Shown: positions 52,026 through 64,000 of the stretch, one piece after another
How the letters are laid out: each line of letters opens with the position of its first letter
Position numbering within the stretch: position 1 is the first letter of the stretch
From: Persicaria tinctoria
Taxonomy: Eukaryota > Streptophyta > Magnoliopsida > Caryophyllales > Polygonaceae
Length of the DNA: 64,000 nt
Direction: 5' to 3'
Assembly: GCA_037127255.1 (NCBI GenBank)
Contig: JBANSL010000008.1
Coordinates: forward strand, 7,030,896-7,094,895
Position numbers and translations under genes: made by a program
The notes under the pieces: model-generated
Database searches by the model: none
The model's input: the letters and a program-made list of their open reading frames with translations, nothing else
What the model was told of the DNA's origin: nothing

Positions 52026-54659
52026 ATGATCTACACTGCAATAGACACGTTCTATTTAACAGAGGAGCAGTTACAAAGCTCACCTTCGAGAAAAGACAGC
52101 ATAGATGAAGAAACTGAAACTACACTCAGGATCTATGGGTGTGATCTTATCCAGGAGAGTGGGATATTACTTAAACTGTATCCTTTAAAATTATACAGTA
52201 CACACTTATAGCTCTTAACCTGAAAACTTTGCAGCAAATATATCCTTAATGTTTGCATCATAGACCTCAAGCAGCTATGGCCACTGGTCAGGTTCTGTTC
52301 CACCGCTTTTACTGCAAGAAGTCTTTTGGTCGCTTTGATGTGAAGGTAACATCCTGTCTGTTTTTCCAGTTGTATATTGAAGACACTTGTCATTCTTCCT
52401 GTGTTGAGGTTCAGATTCCTGTTTATGTTTCAGCGAGTTTCTGCAAGCTGTATTTGGCTTGCATCAAAGCTTGAGGAATGCTCAAGGAAAGCCAGGCAGG
52501 TTCTGATTGTCTTTCACAGAATGGAGTGTAGGAGAGAGAATTTGCCCGTAAAGCACCTGGACCTATATTCAAAGGTGATAGTTTTAACCTCGCGAGTTTG
52601 TCTCTCATCCATTAATTTCTTTATTTCTTTTCACATCCTTCAAGTTTACCGGGTTATCTTGTACCCCCTTACATGTATGATGTTATGTTTTCAATGGAAA
52701 ACATTGGTTTTAAAGACCTTGGTTTCAAATTCATATATTTCATAGGATGTTATAAGGCTGAAGTTTAGCTGAAACTTGCACATCGGGGATATTGAACAGA
52801 CACCTTAGTTGCCGAGTGTGAACAAGATGATAATGTTTTTGAAGAACCAGTGTGTTATAGATAAACCATCAAAATGTGTGGGTCAGTTCTTAGCTAGCTA
52901 AATTTAAAGAAAATCTTTAGCATATTAGAATTACAAGTTACAACCTAAGAGGTTCCTAGGCAGGTGGGGGAAATTAAAGAAGCAATTTTTTTTAGTCGAA
53001 CGAAACACTCCAAGATATGCACATTGTGTTTTCTGTGCATTTACGTGGAATCTGGTAGATTATTTGGCAAATATTTGCTCTTTTGGGGTGGTGAGAAGTG
53101 TTTTCTAGTGGATTAAAAGGATCAACTTTAGGGTTGTTCATGCCTAGTTCATCTGATAGGTCATCTCCTGAAGTTCCATAATGTGATCAACAATATCAGA
53201 GATCACCTGTTTCTTGTCAAGTTGCTTGTTTGGCTTTGATTTAGGAAATCAGATTCTCGTTTTGAGATGTTATATAGTATTACTTTCTGATAGAAGTCCT
53301 TGATGCAACAGAAATATTCAGAACTGAAGATGGATTTGATCAGGACAGAGAGGCACCTACTCAAAGAGATGGGCTTTATTTGTCATGTGGAGCATCCTCA
53401 CAAGTTCATATCAAACTATCTTGCCACCCTTGGAACACCACCTGAATTGCGACAAGAGGCTTGGAATCTTGCAAATGACAGGTGCTTTTTTCACTTGTTT
53501 GCTAGCCTTGCTGAATAAAATTTGAATGTCTAATCCTATTGTTTGCTAGCATGTTCTTCTGTTTTAATTTCTGGAGTTGTTACATTATCCAGCTTGCGAA
53601 CAACTCTCTGTGTTCGGTTTAAAAGTGAAGTGATTGCTTGCGGCGTGGTCTATGCTGCTGCTATGAGGTTTCAAGTGCCCCTTCCTGAGAATCCGCCCTG
53701 GTGGAAGGTATTTGATGCGGAGAAATCTGGGATAGACGAAGTCTGTAGAGTACTTGGTCGTCTTTACATCAGGCCTAAGGCAAAATACATACCAGTTTGT
53801 AAGGATGCAATGTCATTAACATCAGCTAGGAAGTCATGGGACTCAAAAGTAAGATAACTTTGACATGGACTCCCTTATTCCTGCTCGGCTTCTATGTTAA
53901 TTTTTTTCTTGTCTTTGCTGATTTTTGAAGGATGTTTCACATGATACCCCTTTTGATGATAACGATACTAGTGCTACTAAGACCGTACACATTCCTACTA
54001 CTTCGGAGTTAAGTGGCTTGAGGGCTGCAGAAATAAAGCAAGCTCTTGAGAAGCTGAAAGAGTCTATGAAGAGCGATGATGACATGAAAAACTTGTCCAG
54101 TGACGAGAGGAATAGAGACCGAGAAAGGGAGAGGTATGGAGACAGGAAGAAATTGGAGTCTCGTGACCGTGAGAGGAGGAGAGATTCTGATCGACCAAGA
54201 GATAGAGATGATTCTGACAGGGAGAGAGATAATGCCAAGGAAAAAAGTTACCGCTCAAAATCAAAGGACTCGGGTTCGTTTTCTTTCTTACTCTATTTCA
54301 GATCAATGTTATAACCAGGAAAACTGGATAAATTTCATCCTGTCTTTACTCTATTTCATCCTCTCACCCAAAAATTTAACAGTTGATTTGATGATTTGAT
54401 CACCAGCAAATAGGAATTAGGGGAAATCTTGTAGTTCTGACCATATTTTCGCCTTTATATTCTTCAACAATGCAGGTGGGCATTCAGATAAATTTCGACA
54501 ATACTCTTCTAGAGGTATGCCCGTCCCCATTTCCGTTCTAACTCAAATCCTGCAAGGTCTTCTAAGTTTGTAACGCATGATTGGGTGCTCGCAGATCATG
54601 TTCGCGAATATTATGGTTCCTACGCTTCAAGAGACAAGGGCTGGCGCAGGCGCCATTGA
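52026..54659 (+). CDS. CYCL1-1: Cyclin L (arginine-rich cyclin)
   Basis: Eight coding exons: 52026-52177, 52264-52345, 52434-52574, 53312-53481, 53593-53848, 53931-54273, 54476-54514, 54595-54659; phases close to 415 aa. Cyclin L partners CDK11/CDKG-type kinases in transcription and pre-mRNA splicing. First cyclin box LPQAAMATGQVLFHRFYCKKSF ... SCIWLASKLEE, then HRMECRRENLP and EMGFICHVEHPHKFISNYL; second box SLRTTLCVRFKSEVIACGVVYAAAMRF, NPPWWKVFDAEKSGIDEVC. The C terminus is an RE/RD/RS-rich tail ending GWRRRH, typical of splicing-associated cyclins. A non-coding first exon ends near 51353 (donor GTAAAT), followed by a roughly 650-bp leader intron. Intact. Confidence 0.95.
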
Positions 54660-55688
54660 TACAGAATGTCTCCAGACTCCGGTTGGTGAGTGTTGCTGGT
54701 ACATTCAGGATGGTTCGTAGACTAGGATCAATGGCTCAATCCAAGTATCCAACTGCCAATATTTAGTTTTCAGTCCGGTGTGGAGACTATTTTTTTTTTA
54801 TTACTTTCAAAATTGGACTGCTTATTTTTACTGAAATTAGTAATTAGCTTGGTATATTGGTGTTCCGTTATCATTGTGAAGTGCGCGTATTTTTGTCGTT
54901 GTTGTAGAGATGAGTTAGGCATATGTCAAGATCCAGATTTAGAAACTATAAATTATGTAAAAGATTTTAAGAAAATGATATATAACTAAATCTCAAATAG
55001 TAATTTTCAAACCGAAATTCAATAGATTAAAAAGTAATCGAAAACTAAAACCCAATATTTAATTTCAACTATTTTTAATAGCCTACCAAGTACCAAACAT
55101 ATGTTGATCGTGCAAACTCTCTGTGTTACACGAAATTGTTGATCAAAAAGTTTCAAAAAATTATAACAATGTTATAATTGATGGGATTTATACACATGTG
55201 AGAAAAAATATAATTGATTGAAAATACTACAATTAAGGAGAAATCAACACATATTAGATTTTACTTGTCCTTTATTATAGATAATTGAATTGATGCTTTT
55301 TTCCTCAAAAAAAAAATAAAATTGATGCTTTGTATAATTGATTTACCGATTAAAAAAATCAAGATAATTGATATTTTGTATAATTGATTTACAAATTTAA
55401 AAAAATCAACAAGGAAATATTCGAATCATATCAGAATTCCAAATGAAGGAAAAAAAAATCTTAGTATAAAATCTTTTCTCCGTAAATAAATCTAGAATGC
55501 AGTAATCTTTGCCATTAAAGGCAAAACGAATTTATTTAAGATGCATTACACAATTAAAATTAGAATCCACCGTAAATCCAGCAATATAAAAGCAAGTTCG
55601 AAAGATCAACCCACTGAAGATTGAAGAACATCTCGCAAAAAAGAGAATAAAAATAAAAATAAAAATCTCATTGAAAAGAACACGGGAG
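54660..55688. other. Cyclin L 3' region and spacer
   Basis: AT-rich. No gene; the right end should hold the leader of the dynein light chain gene. Confidence 0.45.
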
Positions 55689-57766
55689 ATGAGTGGCGAG
55701 ACGAAGAGGCAGAGCGGACCTCCGGGGATTAGGGCCGCCGATGACGGAAGGACCTCTGCTCCGGCGTCCTCCGGCAAGCGTGCCGTCATCAAGAGCGCCG
55801 ACATGAGCGTTGAATTGCAGAAAGAGGCAGTCGATGTTGCCGTGGCTGTAAAATCTCTCCCCCTCTCTAGTTCTTCTGTTTACTGCTATCGTCTCTGCGA
55901 TTTCGATTTCGGATCTGCAGTCTGTACTGTGGTGTAGAATTATTGATCGGAGTTTTCGCGTATGAAGATAGTACGGTCGATTAGGTTTTTATGAGGTGTA
56001 GCTGTTGTTTACTGAAGTGTGGAATGTGGTGATGATCAGGCGTTCGAGAGGAACAGTGTTGAGAAGGATGTGGCCGAAGCTATCAAGAAGGAGTTCGATA
56101 AGAAGCACGGCGCGACTTGGCACTGCATTGTGGGTCGCAATTTCGGTAGATCCCTAACTTCTACTGTTTTTTTTTTTAAATCGTTAATGATTATATCGTT
56201 CCCTGTTTTACATTGTTTATGCTGTATTGTTAATTATAATTTCAGTATTCATGGTTGGAACTTCGAATAGTAACAGATTATAATGCTTTATTGCTCTGTG
56301 CTCGAATTTTTAGGTTTGCTGGCACTTTGTTTTAAGCTTGTGATTTTTTGAATTGATTATTAATGAGATTTATATTGAATCAACATTGGATCTGGATTTA
56401 AATCCGACGCATTCATGTTGTAGGCAATTTGTATCCTCATATGGAACAATTAAATTCCTTTTAAATCATATATTTTCAAAGTGTGATCTAAGAAGTGGTT
56501 AATATATGGAAATGGAAATTGTATGTGCATATATAAGTTCTATTACCGAATGCGGTGTCCTAGTGATGTCCTCCCACTCAAATCGAGTTGGTTCTTGACC
56601 TATATTGGAGCTCCGTGCTCCTTCGACAAATCTATTTGATTACTTAGGTATTTCAGAGTATGATGAGGGTACTTATCTTGGCCAGCTTGTGTAAAAATTA
56701 TTCTATGCAGGAAGTTTATATCAGAGGATGAATTGAACTGTATTTCTTCAATGAATGCATTGTGTTTTTTTGTGACCTCTGATTAGCAAACCGGGGATGG
56801 AATTTTTTTTGTTTGTTGTTTGGCTGGAAGAAAGGGGAGGGATTCTATTGCTGTGGACATAGGGATTGAATACTCAAACAATGGGATATTGGCTATTCTA
56901 TAGGCCTTTCAATATATGATTGCTTTGTTATATTTGACAAATTCCAAACAATTAGCTTTAAAAACCCTGTCTATATTTTAGTACATCTGATGAACTCTTT
57001 ACACGACTTAGTTCCTTAGTTTTCCATTGTTAAGAGCCAAAAAGTTCTTGTTCATATAATCAGCTGCTCTATTATCGCAAAGGCAATAACCTCGATGGCT
57101 GTATGGGCCTATGGGGTGCATAATGAAGGAGAATCTTGGGTGGAACCGCACTCATTTACAATTTCCTGACACTTCCTTAAAATCCTTGGAAGTTGGCTGT
57201 GATGGTTTTGCATAGAAGGCTTTTTCAATTTTTCATTCTTTGATGAGGAAGGTTATATAATTATTTTCATCTAGAAGCCTTAGAGATCTTCCTTTCAAGG
57301 CCATTTGTCCTAAAACAATGAAGAACTCTTCTATACACCCATGTAGAGAAGAAAGCTTATTTTATCTTACATTCCAGATTTGTTGAATTTTATCAAGAAA
57401 ATTGTTTTTCATAAGGTTAAGGTGTCTCAGAACGACAGAAGGCCGCATTGTGCTGATTAACATCCTCGGCAATCATTTCACACACGATGAAAACATCTTT
57501 GTTTATTTTTTAAATATTCAGAATTGTTTGCTTTATAAATATGTAGCTAAAGTTGACTTCTTAATTCATACTCCTTTGATCTAGTATAGTTGTAGAATGT
57601 AGAGCTAATAGATTGCTTTCTTTATCAGTTCGTGATCCCTTTTTATTCCTATTAACGATCACAAATTGCTATCAACAATGCAGGTTCATTTGTGACTCAC
57701 GAGACCAACCACTTCATCTACTTCTATTTGGACCAGAAAGCTATATTGTTGTTCAAATCTGGTTGA
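55689..57766 (+). CDS. Dynein light chain, LC8 type
   Basis: Exons 55689-55847, 56040-56145 and 57684-57766 give 115 aa. The LC8 domain spans about residues 37-115: [80 protein letters not shown]. The first 35 residues are polar and variable, as in several plant LC8 paralogues. Plants lack dynein heavy chains, so the protein acts as a dimerising hub for short linear motifs in partners such as nucleoporins. The 1.5-kb second intron has no other gene. Confidence 0.93.
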
Positions 57767-58556
57767 TTCTAACTACAAGTTCTGTGCCACGATTATTGAT
57801 TTCACTGGCTATGATGGATGGCAGTGGTCTACGACCCCGTGTTTTCACCATCTCCTCTGTGTTTTTATGTCCAAAATCCTAAGCAGTGAAACTGTCTATA
57901 GCTAGGCTATCCTTGTGCTCATATACTTTGTTTGTATCGAAAGCTATCTACAACTTTTGTGTTGATGTTATTCGGTGTACTTATATTACCAGGCACGGGT
58001 TAAGCACCTAAAGGCCAAAGTTACAAATGTAGAAACCCCTGGGTGCTGCCGCTCCTGGGTGACCAAATCTTTCTGTTGGTTGAACACTTGGGCTATTATG
58101 TTTAGTCTACCGTAATAACATGCCAGTGATTAAAAAGGATCAAACTTCTTTTTTTCTATCTTATTTGATGGGGGAATTGAATTATTACCCCATGAACTAG
58201 ATATATGGTTTTCTTTCAGTGCATTTCTTGTCCGCCTTTGGTTATTGATGATTGCTTCGATTTCGTTACTTTCTGAATGTGTCCTTGTGGCTCAGAAAGA
58301 ATATCTGTTAGTTCTATTCTATTGTTATCGATTTCGTTACTTATGCACATTTTGAAAACTTCCATGCTCCCAACATTTGTCTGTCACGACTTCCCTCTTC
58401 TTGATGATGATTGAACGGATGTCAACACTTCACAGTGTTAGATTGTCTGGGATGACTGCAGTCTGCAGATGGAATAAAATGGTAATGGTATGTCTTTTGA
58501 ATCCGGACTCAAGTGCATCAGATTTTCATTAGATTGTTGTGTTTTACATGAGATTT
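57767..58556. other. Spacer between convergent genes
   Basis: 3' regions of the dynein light chain and MATE genes; nothing else seen. Confidence 0.45.
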
Positions 58557-60132
58557 TTAAACAAGAAAACCAGCTTCATTACATTTCAAAGTCTGCCCAG
58601 AGTCAGTTGATTTACATCCCATCAGATCGATGGCCTTTGCTGACTCTGTTTCCCAATCAATTTTGCATATCATAGTGAGGATTGAGACAAAACATGCTAT
58701 TTGTGCAGCTAGGAGTCCATAGCACAGGCCTACATATCCCTGTTTTAAAACAAAGGCTAAAATTGTGGCGACTGGGGCTCCGATGATGTAGAATGAGTAG
58801 AAGTTAATTGTTGCACTAATACCCGGCTTTGCACATCCTCGCAGAACACCACAACATGTGGTTTGTGGGCAGTTGGCTATCTCACACAATCCTACTATGG
58901 GTAATACAACTGATGTGAGATGTAGAACTTCATCATCATTCGCGAATATGCTGCCCCATGCTTCTCTGCCTACAGTGGTCCCCAAGATCCCAAAAATTGA
59001 GCTGAGAAGTGCAAGTCCTATTGCCACCATCGTTGCCAGACGAGCTTTATCTGGACGACCTGCTCCAAGCTCATTCCCTACTCGAGATGAGACAGATGCA
59101 CTAAGGGAATTTGGTAATGTGTACATGAGTGAGGTTGTTTGTATTACTATGGCTGATGTTGCGAGAGTAACTTGTGGATTTTGCAGATATCCAGCAAGCA
59201 GTGTCATGAATTCATACCACCACCATTCTAGGCAGACAGCTAAGCAACTTGGTATGGCTAGTCGGAAAAGGGTTCCCCATTCCTCTGCTAGTGGTGCTGC
59301 TGTCATAGGAGGTAGCACATGGTGCAACAAAAATGGTGTGCATGATGGGTCCTTTTTGGGTCGAGTATAGATCATGTAAGCTAGGAGGAAAATGAGGATG
59401 CTAAAATTGGCAATAAAGTTGGCGATAGCAACTCCTTGAACCCCAAGCTGAAGCTTGAAAGGTAAAAAAATGATGATGGGAATGTTTAGTAGAACAGCAA
59501 TTACAGTTGACCATAGCAATGGCCATGTTGTCCCCTTGCTGCGCAAATAGATCCGAAGGGGGTGCAGAAAGCTATTGGCAATGAGATCTGGGATAGCAAA
59601 CCTGCAGTATAGACTTGCAACATGTGCTATATCTGGGTCTTGGTGTAGTCTGATCATGATATACTCAAGGTTAAACCAGAGAAAAGCAATGGCTATTGAT
59701 GCAGTCAGTAACATGAGTATGGTTCTATGCATAATGAGAGTGACTACGGCTTTATTATTAGAACCAAATGCCTGGCTGCAGAGTGGCTCCATTCCCATAG
59801 CGAGACCTGACAGAACTGAGTACCCGCTGATGTTGGTGAAGCCAATGGCTAGTGCTCCACCTGCAAGCTCCAGACCTCCTAATCTGCCCATGCACACAAC
59901 TGAAATCATGTTTTTGAGGTAACCCACCAAATTCATGGCTGCTATTGGAAATCCTATGCTTGCCGTTCTCTTTATCTCTTCCACTACCTGCAGACCAGTG
60001 ACATTTAAATTAATGCTTTGTTGATGTGATAATGAACAAGATTGATGCTGGGATATAATAAAAGAGATCTTAAAATCATACCTCTGAAACTGTTACTTTT
60101 GGGTATTTCTTTGCTTGATATGTTTCAAGCAT
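58557..60132 (-). CDS. MATE-family efflux transporter (DETOXIFICATION type)
   Basis: Exons 60132-60082 and 59987-58557 give 493 aa. MATE carriers export organic cations, metabolites or hormones in exchange for H+ or Na+. Twelve hydrophobic segments can be counted. Family landmarks: GRLGGLELAGGALAIGFTNISGYSVLSGLAMGMEPLCSQAFGS, LRSKGTTWPL, LEWWWYEFM, TSLMYTLPNSLSASVSSRVGNELGAG, CCGVLRGCAKP. These fit the plant clade containing DTX48-DTX56. The first exon supplies only 17 residues (MLETYQAKKYPKVTVSE). Substrate cannot be told from sequence. Confidence 0.93.
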
Positions 60133-63100
60133 CTTTGCCTTTTCCCCTCTGTTTGGTTCTGGATTTTATAGTTGAAAATAAATCGAAGCAAGTCGGAGAG
60201 AGAGGAATTTGATAGGGAGGAAGAGGCTGTTGAGTATTTGAGAACAAGGGAGCTTTATAGGTTCTGAGAATCAGCCTTTGTGCTGTGGTTAGTGGTACCA
60301 ATGTAATATTATTGGTATAATCGTGATGATTATCGCCTGACATCATATTCTTCTTATAAGCTTACGCTAGCCAGACCAGTTTACACAAAATTTTCACTGC
60401 ATTCTATAAAAATTCTCTTACCAATGCAGTTAAAATTATTGTTCTAATTCATATTTATTCAACCGTTTGTTGAATTGTTAGATAAATCATATAAATTTAC
60501 TTCTTTTTCTTCCTTTAAATGTGGGAGGTATTGTATTATTACATGGGAATTAGTGTATGAAAGGAAATGAAATGTAGGATTCCCATAGTCTTTTACCATG
60601 TGATCAAATTGACAAGAAACTTGAAGTTCTCCATGTGCATTAAAGCTTTGTTAAGTGGCAAGAGAACCACATGTTTTAGATTGTTTATCAAGTTTGCTCT
60701 CCTTTTGCTGTGTATAGCACCACCTAATATTAACTACATAAGGCCACTTGGATGACTGTGATTCTTTTTTGTGTCCTCCTCAGAGTTATCTTTTAGAAAT
60801 GTTTGGATGCATATAGTTATCTTATGAAATTTTCAAAAAGACTTCCTTGAAAGATTGACAGCTCTAGTATGTACGATCTTCTAAGTTTGCTAGGACCGTA
60901 CTTATTTTCTGGAGATTCCGGTATCATTTTTTTTTTGGGCCATATAAAATCTGTCTTTAAGACCTTTGTACTAGTGAAGGCCTGAAAAGAACCATCCCTG
61001 GCATGAAGTCCCTTTCTTTTTCATGTCTTCATGATTTGTAGAGATTCAGGTGTTCATTTTCTTGCAAATTATGTATATACACTTGAGCCGATCACATTAC
61101 ACAGCCAGAGTTGCTTTATGTCCTTGAAGTGCTACTACAGAGTCTGCAGTAGTGCAGTATCCATGCATGCATAAGTTGGTCTATTATGCACTTGAAATAC
61201 TGCTGATGTATATCTTGTACCCTAGAGAAATAGGACGTGGATATGCATGCTTGTGCTTTGATTAAAAGATTTGAGTATTGTGATCAGTTACAGTGGACGG
61301 TACACCTTCATTCTGTATGAATATCCTGAGCCTTTCACAACTGTTTGAAACCAAGCATGCCCAGTTTTAATCAAGATCACTTAATCCTTGTCAGTCCATT
61401 CTTTAAAAAGATATTTCTGTTAGGTTTCTTGACAAATTCACTCTTGGCCACTTTGATTTTTCGCACTTCCGCAGACAAAATCATGAGACAAACATCAAGT
61501 CTAGTGTTTGGGTGGAAAAAAGCATTTTACCAAAGCTCTTATCTGTTGTAGTATTGACGAGCAGGTTGGTTGGTGGATTATTCTGACCTCGTTGTTTATA
61601 CAACATGCAACCAGATCTCAGGTTCCCATGGTGTGGGACAAAGTGCTTTTGCAAATTCAACTTGGTGGATTTTATGGGTTTGGAGAATCTTGCCCTTTTG
61701 GAGGGCAAAAGATAAAATCCCATTCACCACTAAGGTGACATATCTTGTTATTTTGGTCTATTAGGTTGATCAGCTTATCCTGTTTTGTTCTTTGCTCAAT
61801 ATTACAGTTGTGAGCAGGTTACATTGTCCACTCCTTCAGAAATTCCCTTTTGTTCTTCCCAAATTTACTTTCTAAGGGCGGTAAGCTGCTTCCCTTGGCT
61901 CTTGTCTGCAAATTATTTGAAGGAGATGAGTACTGCCTTTTTTGCCCTTCTGATTAAATTATATCTTTTGGATAATGGGTGTGTTATATATTCCCTGAAT
62001 GGTGTTTAGGCCTCAGTATTGAGTATTGACAAATCTGAAGCTTTTACTGATTTCTTGTAGGATTCTTACTGTTACCATGATGCAGCAGAAGATATTACAC
62101 CATAAGTTGATTGGGTGCTATTATTGGTGGTAATGAACAGTTATACTTCGTGGAGCCCCCCACCTTTTTTTTGGGTGGGGGGCGTCTCTTTTATCTTGCC
62201 AGACATGTTCTGTTGATAGTCAACATGTTGCTTATATATTCTTTGGACTAATGATCTCTTCTGGGTGCACACAATGTGTTCATATTAGATTGTCCACATA
62301 GCTTGGTCTCTTTATTGTAGACACTGGATATCTTATTGATCAAAAAGTGATGTGCAGGATCAAAATGTGACCATATTTATAATTCTTCTCACTTTATTTG
62401 GACATCCTAAGGGAGGTTTTACAGTCAGGGATCTTCATAATATTCATTAAGCAGGAAGTATTTTTTTTGTAAGATGCTGTTTGATAGTAAATAATAATCA
62501 TTGAACTTTAACTTCAATGAGTGGAACTATTTTCTTTCATCTCTTAAGCATTCAGGAATCAGAAACACCCTATTGATTTGCTTGGGGTAAGGGTGCGCTT
62601 ATTTTGACCCCCCGGGCCTTTGCTTGCAGGTCATCTCGGACTAATTGTACGAAAACCTCAGGCTTGCTTTGAAGACAGAGAGTCAATTGCAAGTGGTTTC
62701 TGCAATTATGTACACACATATTCTCCGAGCTATTTCTCAAATCTCAGTTGCTTTCATTCACTTCTGTACATGCTCTTAATTTTGTAGACTTACATAGACT
62801 CCATTAACTTCAGGCTTTCCCTTGGGTATATATCTAAGGTAAAACCATTATAGGAGTACTGGTCCACTATAGCTTTGGTGAAGTTCTACTCACACAACAC
62901 TAGTGTTGTTAGTTATAACTATATATCAACTATTCCATTGCAGTCAGTATGCATTGATGATGATGATGATAATGATATGTTTGCTTTTTTAAGGGCATGG
63001 ATGAGCATATGGCCATGGATGATGGGTAAAGCTGCATTACCGAGTTATGATAAATGTGTGGATATGAACAAATTCCAATTGATCTTAAAAGTTGGTAACA

Positions 63101-64000
63101 CAAAACATGTTCATAGTACTTGTAGCTAGGTGGCATAATAGCATGTGGGAGAATTTGACATGAACCTAATTACCCTTATGGCTTGTCACTCTTGCATACT
63201 TATCCAAGTTGTGCCTAACTAATTGTTCCCGAAAACTCCACGTTTTCCACAGGAAACACAAGCCCTTGACTCGGGTATCCTTTTCATGCAAGTGTGACTT
63301 ACAAGGCCATAAATGGAGAGAACAAGGCCCTTTGCAGCAGCAAGTGGCGATATTTCGTACACTAGCAGCAACTGTGTTGAGTTGCCATTGGTGTCAAGAG
63401 CATGTGAATTGGCCAAACTCTTCAACCTTCATGAGGTAATAATTCAATGTGTTAAGAAAACTTGGATGCTTTTTTCATGGTTTTAGCCAAGTGAATGATC
63501 TTATGGCAGAGTAAGGCCTCTTTATACAAGAAGTTAGGCCAGTGAGGTGTTGATGATCTGTAACAGCCTAACCGGCAACCCTAGCCAATTAGCTTAGTAG
63601 CTAGATTCGTCTTTTCAACAGTTCTACTATGAGGCGAGCTGAGTTGGCAAAAGATAACCCCCTAATCAAAGGTCTTGAGTTTGAACTAAATTGGAATAGA
63701 ACACAGGTAATTGCATTTCAGTAAGTTGGTCTTTACTATGGCCAAGTTCTACTGATTGAAGTAGTTTCTAGGTTGCAGGAAATGGATTGTATAAGAGTTC
63801 ATTATCATGGGTTTTCTGTTTCATCTTGATCCATTGGGATTGGGATCACATTCAAGTGCATAAATTGTTATAGTTCATACTTCATAGTTTGTGAGCAGCT
63901 ATGATCACAAGTGCATCAACTGTCTTTGCCTTTTTTTTTTGTTTTGTTATATAAGTGATACAAAACTAAGGGTAAAATGTCCGAATATTTTTCTTTTATG
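60133..64000. other. Long region without a supported gene
   Basis: Contains only short frames without domain features. Part may be MATE promoter (60133-60400) or a neighbouring gene's UTR. A possible tRNA-derived SINE lies at 63630-63720 (TGAGTTGGCAAAAG then GGTCTTGAGTTTGAAC). Confidence 0.45.

Noticed and set aside
60125..60346. 73-codon frame upstream of the MATE gene
   Set aside because: Overlaps the start of MATE exon 1 in another frame and has no recognisable feature.
62875..63129. 84-codon frame with an Asp run
   Set aside because: Low complexity, no splice-supported extension and no domain.

Overview
The window is nuclear DNA of a flowering plant. Multi-exon genes with GT-AG introns, a xyloglucan xylosyltransferase, a SUMO protease, a plant kinesin-13 and many MITEs all point that way. 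It looks like a eudicot; asterid is my guess from protein resemblance only.

Layout. (1) 1-19.6 kb is an accessory block built from Mutator-like element (MULE) genes and a cluster of F-box genes. It holds a left-truncated Ulp1-like cysteine protease gene (+, 3-1846), a coiled-coil tail-anchored protein (-, 2659-3306), two intact F-box genes (5035-5957, 7282-8203), a nonsense F-box copy (10805-11725), an F-box fragment (12340-12656), and a nearly complete MULE on the minus strand with its own Ulp1-like gene (13191-15580) and a MuDR-type transposase (16336-19423). (2) 20.8-22.2 kb is an intronless XXT gene. (3) 22.9-26.6 kb is a dead LINE split by nested insertions: a TRIM with PBS and TSD, a hAT MITE with a perfect 8-bp TSD, Tourist and Stowaway MITEs. 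(4) 27.1-43.7 kb holds three minus-strand housekeeping genes: ESD4, kinesin-13A and a DUF936 protein. (5) 44-51 kb is repeat-rich: LINE relics, a 1-kb TIR element and nested MITEs. (6) 51.2-60.1 kb holds cyclin L (+), an LC8-type dynein light chain (+) and a MATE transporter (-). 60.1-64 kb has no gene I can support.

Main discovery candidate. The non-coding DNA of the first 19.5 kb (introns, promoters, 3' regions of both transposon genes and F-box genes) carries groups of two to four copies of a TGACACGG-like motif (other strand CCGTGTCA) spaced exactly 22 bp apart. I found 18 such groups by eye. The same motif occurs in groups inside the transposase coding sequence, but there the spacing is exactly 21 bp, which keeps the reading frame and yields a GD-x5 heptad. 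Two helical turns of spacing, the repeated use in non-coding parts and the frame-compatible version in an exon suggest a transposon-specific DNA-binding system, comparable with the motif accumulation known in VANDAL MULEs and their VANC anti-silencing proteins. The link to anti-silencing is inference.

In the minus-strand MULE the transposase keeps its DDE residues but has one TAG within the SWIM zinc finger, and the Ulp1-like protein has Ser in place of the catalytic Cys. The left Ulp1 copy keeps His, Asp and Cys.
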